A stretch of 16,505 nucleotides of DNA from Acidithiobacillus sp. (GTDB lineage: Bacteria; Pseudomonadota; Gammaproteobacteria; Acidithiobacillales; Acidithiobacillaceae), in assembly GCA_028065135.1 (NCBI GenBank), contig JAPTWR010000195.1, positions 1-16,505 on the forward strand. Direction: 5' to 3'. Numbering within the stretch: position 1 is the first letter of the stretch; each line of letters opens with the position of its first letter. A program made the translations under genes and the position numbers. The notes under the pieces are model-generated. The model did no database searches. It worked only from the letters and a program-made list of their open reading frames with translations, and was not told the origin of the DNA. Positions 8,107-15,327 of this stretch are shown piece after piece.

Positions 8107-11100
8107 ATGAACATAAAAGAAATTATTCGGTTAGATAATGAATATTTTATTGACGGTGTGTATAAATTTGTGCTTGGAAGAGAGCCTGATTTAATTGGGT
8201 TGGCGCACTATACCAATAAGCTAAATTCAAAAATTCCAAAAATTTTAATATTGTTGGATGTATTAACTTCAAAAGAAGCAGCGAGCAAGGTGAATACGAC
8301 CAATGCAATCGACTGTAAGCATCTTTTGGCAAAGTATAGAATATACAAAATCCTCCCATATAAAGAAGCTTTCATTAGAACTCTATTTAATGAATATATA
8401 ATAGATGATGAGTTATCTGCTAAATATGACTGGGGGAAGTTTTTAGAGAATAAAATTGAACAGCGTATAAAAACAAAAACAGTTGCCTTAAGCGTAACTA
8501 ATAAAAATAAGTCCATGATTAATGAGTTAATATTATCTAGCGGAAAGGGTAAAAGCTATCAAGAAAGAGCAAGGTATCACTTTCGTAATGGTGACAGAAA
8601 AGGTGCATTAAAAATTCTTAATACAGCATTAACCGAAGATGAAAATAGTCTGATAGACTTTGACTCTTTGGAGCAATTAATAGATGCAGGAGAGACATTA
8701 GATGCATACAGGATCACCACGGCCTGGTTGACGAACAAAGATTTTTATGGAAATTATAAGCTTGTTAAAATTGCGGCCACATTGGCCATACAATTAGAAA
8801 AAAATAAAGAAGGAATTCATCTGCTGCGTCGCTTAATAAATCTAGAGCGTGATAATATGGTTAATGATAATCCGGAAAAGCGGCTACGAATCCAAGACAT
8901 CTTCCAAAATATATTTTTTTGTTATTGGGATATGGCTAACTTAAAGGAAGCGCACAAAGTTCTCACAGAAATGGAATTAGCTGGCTGTCATTGCTCCGCG
9001 TTTGTATTAGAATGGAAATCATGCATCTCATTGGAAGTAATGAACTTTCGTTCATGCTTAAAGCACGCTTATGAGTATATGCGAGCTTTTCCTGAATACT
9101 CACAAACAGCCTATGGTCTAATACAAAAAGGATTATTAAGCCAACGAAAATTTATAGAGCTTAAATCTTTTATAGCTGAAAAAAGAATTCCTTTAGCCTT
9201 GGATCTTTTTGATGAAGGTCTAACAGAAACAGATCTATGTAGTTTTGCGAATTCATCGTTAAACAGAAAGCCATGCCACATATTCGATCTTACAAGTCTA
9301 ACTATAGCATTAGAGAGCGGAGCTTCTTTTGGCGGAATAGAGCGTACGTTAGTAGAATTGACATACAATATCATAAATAGTCGTGCAAAAGATGTTGTAT
9401 TTATAACATGGAAAAATATGATACCAGTTATTGTGAGACCAATCGATTTTATGGCATCCATATTTTCTGAACGAGCAGCTAGTGATGAACCTAATACTAT
9501 AAACACTAGTAAGCTTACTAAATTTGACACACTATACTCTCCTTTGCCAGGGGATATCATTGTGATCGCTGGATCTGTCTGGCACTATGATCCAAACTGC
9601 GATAAGCACAAGTACTTTACTAATTATGGGGCTAGTCCTATATACTTAGTTTATGATCTATTGCAAATATTTTTTCCGCAATTGGTTAGCGAAAAATGGT
9701 CTGCTCGATTTGAGGGTTGGGTTTCAAGAGTAATCAAGCTTTCCAGTATAATATTGGTAGACTCTAAATATGCATCTCGTGAAATACAGCAATATAGCCA
9801 CCTGAATAATATCGATATCAGTTCTAAGGAACTCGTAGAAATTGAGCTTGGTGATAATTTCATGCCAATGGCTTTGAGTCGAAAATATAAAAATTTAAAC
9901 ACGAATACTATAATAACTGATCGTCCTTATGTGCTTTATGTATCATCAATTTCTGCTCGAAAAAATCATCCATTCTTAGTTAATGCCTGGTCTCGCCTTG
10001 AATCAAAAATAGGAGATCAATGTCCAGAGCTTAAAATTGTTGGGTCTAAAGGTGACGGAACCAAAGCCCTAGATGATGTCCTAATAACCACAAATTTCGC
10101 TAATGGAAAAGTTTCCGTTTTGACCTCTGTTGATGATAATGGTTTGATAACTCTATATGATAGCTGCTTATTCTGCGTTTTCCCAAGTATTTGTGAAGGA
10201 TGGGGGCTACCAATCGCAGAGGCACTTTCTTATGGTAAGGTTTGTTTGGCATCAAACGCAACATCAATGCCCGAGGCTGGAGGCTCTCTTGCTGATTATT
10301 TTGATCATTATGATGAAGATGAATTTCTATCATTAGTACTGAAATACCTAGATGAAGATGAACGCACATTTAGGGAGGGTGAAATAAAGCAGGCTTATAA
10401 AAGACGTGATTGGTCCGCAACGTTGAAGCAAATATTTCATGCAACGGCTAGAATTAATAAAAATACAACACCCCTTGAATTTAAAGAGATAGAAGTGTGC
10501 GGTGGTGTGGTGATTGTCTGTGCGAGTCTCGGACAAAACTGTGGAATTGCCAGCTATTCTCTCTATGTTGTAAATGCTATAAGGGAAACTGGTCGGGAGT
10601 GTGTTATTGTCGATGATTCGAGTTCCCTTTTTGCTCTTCTAAATACAGGAAAATTTTTGCACGTTATAGTTCAACATGAGTATGGACTTTACGATGGTCT
10701 AATACCTCATCTCGGACAAGGGGAGGCTACCGGAACACTGATCAAGAATCTCAGCTATTGTAAGTCTACTTATAGCGATATAAAGATTTCGTTTGTCATG
10801 CATACAATTGATTCTAGTAACCCTCTGCTGGTTCAGAGAAACAATATTATTTTTAATTCTGATATTGATGTCTACACCCTTAATAGTAACGGCGCAAGGA
10901 AATTTAACTTAAATTACCTTGAACATGGTATTCCAAATGGTCACGAATTCCAAAATTTTCCCGAAAAGATTTCATCTTCCCAGAAAAAGACCACAATTGG
11001 TTGGTTTGGGTTCGTTTCGTCTATGAAGCGAATAGATAAGCTTCTTATTGATATTGCTCGCCTTAACTGTGAAATATTTGCTAATTTTGCTACTGAAGAG

Positions 11101-12093
11101 CAATCGGTCATTGACGATATTCGTTCACAGATTTCAATCCTTGGGTTGAAAGGAACGGTAACATTCGGTTTTGCCTCCGACCGTGCTATTCTTGATATGC
11201 TGGCTAGATGTGATTTTTGCTATTTTCCACAGGCAGATATTGGATATCACGCGACAAGTGGATCTGTGAGACTTGCAATGCTTTCCGAAACCCCTGTTTT
11301 AGTTAGTCCTCATGAGCAGTTTTTAGATTTAGCACGAGGCGTAATATTTGTTGAAGACGAAGATCTTGAAGCGTGTATAGAGAAATTGAGAGGGCGGGCA
11401 GTATACAATGCTACTGTTAAGAGACAGAGTGCATTTGTGCGATCAAACACTATAGAGCTTGTGTATAATAATATGCTTTCTGGCAAAAAGTTCTCGCCAG
11501 TTTTAAATAAACTAATCTGTGTGCGACAGCTTTTGATGCTGCCTAATGATGTATTTATACAAATAATATCTCATTTGGTATCAAATGAACTGTCATGTAT
11601 ATCTAGTGGAGGAGCAGAAGATGATGAATTATTAACGCGGATTAAAATACTAAAAGAGGTTTTCTGTAAAGAACATGGTATAACAGGTGATAATAATTCA
11701 GTTTATTTCCTTTACATGGGCGATCCGTTACCATCCTTAGAATGCTTGTCTGTAGACCAAATCTACTTGTCTGATCTGTTTGCATTGGTTGATGGCTACA
11801 TTTCTATACACTTATATAGATCTATGGCTGGTAGGAATCCTACTTTGGATGAACACAAGGCAGTCCATAGGTTGTGGTCACTTGATCCTTTGGCGTGTGT
11901 GTATTCATTAGCACAGGCTTTACATTATAAAGGGACTATTTGTGATAACCGTTCATTAGAATTGTTGGATAAGGCAAATAAGATTTGCAATTTACAACGG
12001 GCGACATCTGATGTAGGGATAACTGGTGACAACCTGGCTGCGTATGAGAGAACTAGACTGCGTAAAGAGTTTCCTGACTTTTTATTACCTTAG
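8107..12093 (+). CDS. Giant multidomain protein: DUF4214, helical repeats, two glycosyltransferase domains, DUF4214-like C-terminus
   Basis: The ATG at 8107 is chosen because AAGGA lies six bases upstream and the protein then opens with a DUF4214 motif (YKFVLGREPDLIGLAHYTNKL, about residues 17-37); the open frame extends further upstream without a good start. The length is 1328 residues. Residues 150-385 look like TPR-type helical repeats. A first GT4 domain spans about 391-785, with a GGIERTLVEL acceptor-side motif, SARKNHPFLV (R618, K619) and CEGWGLPIAEAL with E697 and E705 of the EX7E motif. A second GT-B-like domain spans about 799-1128; it opens with ASLGQNCGIASYS and has the donor-side segment GWFGFVSSMKRIDKLL, but GYHATSGSVRLAM stands where EX7E is expected. 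Near 1232-1278 is a second, degenerate DUF4214-like segment (YRSMAGRNPTLDEH). It is likely a cytoplasmic polymerase or two-step transferase for the glycan. Codon and base use are AT-rich, unlike the flanking export genes, indicating transfer. No membrane segment is evident. Confidence 0.88.
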   Translation: MNIKEIIRLDNEYFIDGVYKFVLGREPDLIGLAHYTNKLNSKIPKILILLDVLTSKEAASKVNTTNAIDCKHLLAKYRIYKILPYKEAFIRTLFNEYIIDDELSAKYDWGKFLENKIEQRIKTKTVALSVTNKNKSMINELILSSGKGKSYQERARYHFRNGDRKGALKILNTALTEDENSLIDFDSLEQLIDAGETLDAYRITTAWLTNKDFYGNYKLVKIAATLAIQLEKNKEGIHLLRRLINLERDNMVNDNPEKRLRIQDIFQNIFFCYWDMANLKEAHKVLTEMELAGCHCSAFVLEWKSCISLEVMNFRSCLKHAYEYMRAFPEYSQTAYGLIQKGLLSQRKFIELKSFIAEKRIPLALDLFDEGLTETDLCSFANSSLNRKPCHIFDLTSLTIALESGASFGGIERTLVELTYNIINSRAKDVVFITWKNMIPVIVRPIDFMASIFSERAASDEPNTINTSKLTKFDTLYSPLPGDIIVIAGSVWHYDPNCDKHKYFTNYGASPIYLVYDLLQIFFPQLVSEKWSARFEGWVSRVIKLSSIILVDSKYASREIQQYSHLNNIDISSKELVEIELGDNFMPMALSRKYKNLNTNTIITDRPYVLYVSSISARKNHPFLVNAWSRLESKIGDQCPELKIVGSKGDGTKALDDVLITTNFANGKVSVLTSVDDNGLITLYDSCLFCVFPSICEGWGLPIAEALSYGKVCLASNATSMPEAGGSLADYFDHYDEDEFLSLVLKYLDEDERTFREGEIKQAYKRRDWSATLKQIFHATARINKNTTPLEFKEIEVCGGVVIVCASLGQNCGIASYSLYVVNAIRETGRECVIVDDSSSLFALLNTGKFLHVIVQHEYGLYDGLIPHLGQGEATGTLIKNLSYCKSTYSDIKISFVMHTIDSSNPLLVQRNNIIFNSDIDVYTLNSNGARKFNLNYLEHGIPNGHEFQNFPEKISSSQKKTTIGWFGFVSSMKRIDKLLIDIARLNCEIFANFATEEQSVIDDIRSQISILGLKGTVTFGFASDRAILDMLARCDFCYFPQADIGYHATSGSVRLAMLSETPVLVSPHEQFLDLARGVIFVEDEDLEACIEKLRGRAVYNATVKRQSAFVRSNTIELVYNNMLSGKKFSPVLNKLICVRQLLMLPNDVFIQIISHLVSNELSCISSGGAEDDELLTRIKILKEVFCKEHGITGDNNSVYFLYMGDPLPSLECLSVDQIYLSDLFALVDGYISIHLYRSMAGRNPTLDEHKAVHRLWSLDPLACVYSLAQALHYKGTICDNRSLELLDKANKICNLQRATSDVGITGDNLAAYERTRLRKEFPDFLLP

Positions 12094-12356
12094 TACAAGG
12101 TTAACTAATCAGGGTCCCGAACTCCAAGCTTCTTTTTTATCTAAAGTCTCCCTAGTTATTGATCCATAAGGATACTATGGAACCTCTTGACCTGAGTATG
12201 ATGGATCACACGGCTAAGGAGAACCCAATTCGATTTATTCTCGGGGGGGGGGGGGCACGTATCACTGCACTCGAAGTTCGCCTGGACAAATATAGTCACA
12301 ATTCCATCGGTCCGCCTGTCTCATGTGGCTGCGTAAATCCGCATCTAAATCTTTGC
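12094..12356 (+). other. Decayed intergenic region with a short reading frame of unknown origin
   Basis: After the giant gene stops, no confident gene is visible for about 260 bases. A frame starting ATG at 12177 (AAGGA four bases upstream, rather close) reads MEPLDLSMMDHTAKENPIRF and runs through a 13-G tract and onward into the transposase remnant to a TAA at 12540-12542. The first 25-40 residues could be the broken start of a gene, but I recognise no family, and the C-terminal part of that frame is transposase debris. A functional product is unlikely as it stands. Confidence 0.35.
12243..12255 (+). repeat. Homopolymer tract of 13 G
   Basis: Thirteen consecutive G residues follow TTTATTCTC in otherwise AT-rich DNA. 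Tracts of this length slip readily during replication and underlie phase variation in other bacteria. Here it sits inside a short frame that begins at 12177. The exact length is also the kind of detail that sequencing miscounts. Confidence 0.95.
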
Positions 12357-12542
12357 GTCAGTCGGGCAGCAGAGCACCCCAAGGTCAAGCAGGAGATCTT
12401 CTGCTGTTTCCGAACCGTTGATGGGGAGTCGTCTTCTGCACGATTCGAACTTGTCTGGAAACAATACGCAAGCAGCGCATCGATCTGCTGCAGACCTTGG
12501 ACTCGTTTTTTTAGGGGGAACCCCGTAGCCCACCTGGGGTAA
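12357..12542 (+). mobile_element. Remnant of the 3' end of an IS66-family transposase, two frameshifts
   Basis: Reading across frames reconstructs the C-terminal signature of IS66-family transposases. One frame gives KVKQEIFCCFRTVDG, matching the family pattern KVKQKISGxFRTxxGA. The next frame, after a shift at a G4 run near 12423, gives VFCTIRTCLETIRKQRIDLL, matching the family's FATIRSYLSTLRKQ segment. After a second shift at a T7 run near 12508 the first frame resumes with FRGNPVAHLG and a TAA. The residues expected before it (NNQAERDLRM) are only partly recognisable, and everything upstream is missing. No inverted terminal repeat or target duplication could be confirmed. The fragment cannot be active; it records an old insertion and deletion between the giant glycosyltransferase and the methyltransferase genes. 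Confidence 0.7.
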
Positions 12543-12600
12543 CTGTACCGCTGGTGAATACTTGCGAACAAAGATTTGACTAGTTCTGGAGTGTTAAAAA

Positions 12601-13674
12601 ATGCCCATACCAATCGAAACAGTGGCGCGATACGTAAGAGATTTTCTTGGCGTTGATGTGGACTCCAAAAATCCGAAGATATCATATATTGCAGCCATAT
12701 CGGATAGTGTTGGAGATGCCAGAGATATCCTCCTAAAGCATCACATGAAAGAAATATTATACTCTCATACAGAACACTTTGGCCTTCATGAATATTATCC
12801 GCCATTTTTCCTTTTACCCCGTGGCAATAGCCCTATCCGAGACCATCTTGTATTTTATGAACCTTCTCTTGATGATCCAGTTAGTCAGATTTGTACTTGG
12901 GGACAGATTCAAGGTGACATATTTGATCGTATCAATTTTCTTTTAGGCCAAGGTGATAACTGCGGTCGTAAGCAATGGGAATGGTGCTTTATTTACAGGG
13001 TATTGGAGCGCTTAAATTTCTTGCGTCCAGGGAAAAGAGGCTTGGGTTTTGCCGTAGGCCAGGAACCGCTTCCATCGGCCTTTGTGGCTGCTGGTTGTGA
13101 TATACTCGCAACAGATGCACCTCCTGAGGCGTTGTCGGAGACAGGTTATCTGTCGTCTGCTGAATATTTGTCATGTATCGACCAGATCAACCTGCAAGGT
13201 TTATGTGATCCACAATTCCTTGAAGAGCATTTAGTTTTTCAGCCAGTAGATATGAATGATATTCCGAATGAAATGGACAATAGTTTTGATTATTGCTGGT
13301 CGTCTTGCGCATTCGAACACCTTGGATCGATAGAGGCAGGTTTATCATTTGTTCTGAATTCACTTAAGACATTGCGCCCTGGGGGGATTGCCATTCACAC
13401 TACAGAGTTCAATGTTAGTTCTAATACCTCAACGTTTGTATCTCCAGAGCTAAGTATTTTTACAATGGAACACATTGAAAACCTGATGGTAATGGCAATA
13501 AAGCGTGGATATGAAATTGAGCCCTTGAATTTTTTTCCTGGCTCAGCATCAGAGGATCTGTGTTATCAGACATTTCCTTACAGTTATAACGTGCCCAAGC
13601 TAGACATACAAGGCAATATTTGCACATCAATCGGGCTCGTCATTAGGAAAGTTGCTGAGGTGATCAATGTTTGA
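12601..13674 (+). CDS. Class I SAM-dependent methyltransferase
   Basis: This 357-residue protein has an N-terminal region of about 140 residues, containing DDPVSQICTWGQ and RKQWEWCFIYRVLERL, in front of a Rossmann-type methyltransferase core. Motif I is GLGFAVGQEPLPSAF (147-161), followed by AGCDILATDAP in which D172 would bind the SAM ribose. FDYCWSSCAFEHLGSIEAG and LRPGGIAIHTTEFN correspond to motifs II and III (strands 4 and 5). The GxGxEPLP variant of motif I is seen in methyltransferases that accompany glycosyltransferases in polysaccharide clusters, so modification of a sugar in the exported glycan is a reasonable inference; the acceptor is unknown. GGAG at 12588-12591 supports the ATG. 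The gene overlaps the next by 8 bases and is AT-rich like the giant glycosyltransferase gene. Confidence 0.85.
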   Translation: MPIPIETVARYVRDFLGVDVDSKNPKISYIAAISDSVGDARDILLKHHMKEILYSHTEHFGLHEYYPPFFLLPRGNSPIRDHLVFYEPSLDDPVSQICTWGQIQGDIFDRINFLLGQGDNCGRKQWEWCFIYRVLERLNFLRPGKRGLGFAVGQEPLPSAFVAAGCDILATDAPPEALSETGYLSSAEYLSCIDQINLQGLCDPQFLEEHLVFQPVDMNDIPNEMDNSFDYCWSSCAFEHLGSIEAGLSFVLNSLKTLRPGGIAIHTTEFNVSSNTSTFVSPELSIFTMEHIENLMVMAIKRGYEIEPLNFFPGSASEDLCYQTFPYSYNVPKLDIQGNICTSIGLVIRKVAEVINV

Positions 13675-14509
13675 TTCTTTTGAACTGATGAATTTTCCAG
13701 AATTTTTTGCTTTGAAATATTATATGCGGTTGCCAGCAAGTTGGATCACACCATCTTTACATACTTCTATTAACGTAAGCTATGATATTCCTTCTTTATC
13801 TAATCCTATATCGCAGGCATGTACCTTTTCTCAGTTTGGAGAGCCTATTTGTTGGCGCATCGCAGATGCACTTGGAGTGCTTCCTGTTAGGTATGCAAAA
13901 CGCAGCTATATGTGGGTATTTTCCTCAACTGAAGCACAGAACTACCTTGCATCTCTTGATGTATTTCTTCCTCTCCATCGATGGCATTGGGAAAGGTTTT
14001 TTATTTTTAGAGTTTCTGAGGAATTTGTTAATCCATCCGTCTTTATAGACTTCCCTGCTGTAGATCAGTTGGTTGACGCCTTGGATAGCAGTGGGTGCTC
14101 GGTAAACAAATTTACTTGCGGAGATTTTTATGCTCTTGCACCGTCAGACCTTATTGTAATCCGTATTACTCCTGTAATTGGGTCATTTGAAGCAGTTGAG
14201 GAAATAGTTGGTCGACTTGTTGAGTATGTTAATCCGGGTGGCGCCTTGGTTCTCATGTTAGATGTGAATATTTACGCCAATGAAGCTATTTTTAAGCCTG
14301 ATTTCTCTGTTCTCGGTAGATCTGAGATAGAACGACTGGCTCTCTTTATGATATCTTGTGGTCTAAGCTGTGTTCTTAATTTTCACACTGGTGATAACAT
14401 TCTTGACTATGCCTTCGATAATGCTCCGTATGGTCTCCCACACTTGCGTGCTTACATGAATGGTTGCGTGGTTGGGTCGTACGCTCTTTACGGTCGACGA
14501 TCTCTATAG
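13667..14509 (+). CDS. Degenerate paralogue of the upstream methyltransferase, apparently without a SAM site
   Basis: At 280 residues this protein can be aligned by eye to the preceding methyltransferase. NPISQACTFSQFGEP matches DPVSQICTWGQIQGD; HRWHWERFFIFRVSEEF matches RKQWEWCFIYRVLERL; EYVNPGGALVLMLDVNI matches KTLRPGGIAIHTTEFNV; and GLPHLRAYMNGCVVGSYAL matches NVPKLDIQGNICTSIGLVI. Where the upstream protein has the glycine-rich motif I and the ribose-binding acidic residue, this one reads NPSVFIDFPAVDQLV and NKFTCGDF, so SAM binding is unlikely. About 75 residues of the N-terminus and part of the centre are absent. The frame is intact and the start overlaps the partner's stop by 8 bases, so it appears to be translated with it. 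It may be a non-catalytic subunit, or an early stage of decay. I recognise no named family for it. Confidence 0.75.
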   Translation: MFDSFELMNFPEFFALKYYMRLPASWITPSLHTSINVSYDIPSLSNPISQACTFSQFGEPICWRIADALGVLPVRYAKRSYMWVFSSTEAQNYLASLDVFLPLHRWHWERFFIFRVSEEFVNPSVFIDFPAVDQLVDALDSSGCSVNKFTCGDFYALAPSDLIVIRITPVIGSFEAVEEIVGRLVEYVNPGGALVLMLDVNIYANEAIFKPDFSVLGRSEIERLALFMISCGLSCVLNFHTGDNILDYAFDNAPYGLPHLRAYMNGCVVGSYALYGRRSL

Positions 14510-15187
14510 TTAAGCTGTCTCAATAAATGTGTGCATATGGCGAACATGTTGACCACCATGTATTGAAGCTTTAATGATAGGATAAGGAAGTTTACGTAGA
14601 GGTCATCGCTTACTAGATGTGAATTTACTATCGGAAGACCTTGATGATCTGGCTTGGCTTAACATCTTTAGGATTGGTCTCATCCAACTATTTAGAAATT
14701 TAGCCGAATGTATTGCTCTTTAAAATTATTCTCTCGCAGTAAATTTATCAATGCGCCATTAGGCTACCCCATTTTTAAGAAGGGGTAAAACGTCGCTTGA
14801 CTTTTGGGCCATCAATGGGAAAAAAGCCAATGCCTTGCGATGTGGAAGCACCGTTTTCCCCGATCTCAAGAGCGGTAGCCGTAGGTCTAGAGTGGGGGGG
14901 CCACAGTATGTAATTAAATTATACAAGCTCTTAAAGTTGTGATAGTCTGTGCTCGCCGTAGGGCAGGGCGTAAACTGGATTTAGTACGTGATTTTGTTCG
15001 TATGACAGCCAAAGTTCGTAGATATCGAGATCGTCTTCGCGGGTACATTGTAAGCGTCTAACCGACCCTTGCGGGTTAGGGTCAATCAGGCTTATGCGGT
15101 TTTTTCCAGTTCCACAACAAAAGCTCGCAGAGCCGCTTATTGAACCAGGTGGGTAGCCGGTGGATGTGCGCAACTCTTACGACAGAT
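14510..15187. other. Gene-poor region at the right edge of the AT-rich insert
   Basis: I see no convincing gene in this stretch. A plus-strand frame near 14950-15060 reads RKLDLVRDFVRMTAKVRRYR before a stop at 15058-15060; it is basic and protein-like but unassigned and lacks a clear start. A minus-strand frame over 14931-15173 overlaps it and is equally unassigned. CTAACC at 15058-15063 pairs with GGTTAG at 15074-15079, but the nearest T run (15100-15105) is too distant for a standard terminator. TACCCC/GGGGTA near 14765-14786 forms another weak stem without a T tail. A G7 run lies at 14892-14898. Composition returns to GC-rich across this region, so the right junction of the insert probably lies here. 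Confidence 0.45.
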
Positions 15188-15209
15188 TGTATGCTTTGAC
15201 AAGCATACA
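15188..15209. promoter_or_regulatory. Nine-base inverted repeat enclosing a perfect TTGACA
   Basis: TGTATGCTT at 15188-15196 and AAGCATACA at 15201-15209 are perfect complements around a 4-base centre. The middle of the dyad reads TTGACA (15196-15201), a consensus -35 hexamer. A weak -10 candidate, TATCCA, begins at 15221 with 19-base spacing. The arrangement would suit a repressor operator lying on the kpsT promoter, but it could equally be an RNA hairpin if transcription starts further upstream. Confidence 0.55.
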
Positions 15210-15215
15210 CGCTGT

Positions 15216-15231
15216 GTCAGTATCCACTGAC
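15216..15231. repeat. Six-base inverted repeat
   Basis: GTCAGT (15216-15221) and ACTGAC (15226-15231) are perfect complements around the 4-base loop ATCC. It directly follows the larger dyad at 15188-15209 and overlaps the candidate -10 region. Confidence 0.6.
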
Positions 15232-15243
15232 GATCCCCTGCCA

Positions 15244-15265
15244 TCGCGATGATTCTGGATCGCGA
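15244..15265. repeat. Seven-base inverted repeat
   Basis: TCGCGAT (15244-15250) and ATCGCGA (15259-15265) are perfect complements around an 8-base spacer. Each arm also contains the self-complementary core TCGCGA. It is the third of four inverted repeats in the 140 bases before kpsT. Confidence 0.6.
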
Positions 15266-15282
15266 AGAGAGACCAAGGCAGA

Positions 15283-15325
15283 GGTGTTGTGGTATCTTTT
15301 CCGGGGCAACTGGAAAGGCAACACC
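15283..15325 (+). promoter_or_regulatory. Leader hairpin enclosing the kpsT ribosome-binding site
   Basis: GGTGTTG (15283-15289) pairs perfectly with CAACACC (15319-15325), and inside it CTTTTCC (15296-15302) pairs with GGAAAGG (15312-15318) with one G-U pair and a 9-base loop. The only interruption is a six-base bulge on the 5' side. GGAAAGG is also the likely Shine-Dalgarno sequence, nine bases before the ATG at 15328, so the folded leader would hide the ribosome-binding site. This suggests control of KpsT translation; no ligand or known riboswitch class is recognised. Confidence 0.6.
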
Positions 15326-15327
15326 CT

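Noticed and set aside
12296..12805. 169-residue minus-strand frame
   Set aside because: It overlaps the transposase remnant and the start of the methyltransferase gene on the other strand and shows no family resemblance.
14765..14786. Possible terminator (TACCCC/GGGGTA stem)
   Set aside because: The stem is short with a long loop and no T run follows it on either strand.
14931..15173. 80-residue minus-strand frame
   Set aside because: No ribosome-binding site, no recognisable motif, and it overlaps an equally protein-like scrap on the other strand, so it cannot be supported as a gene.
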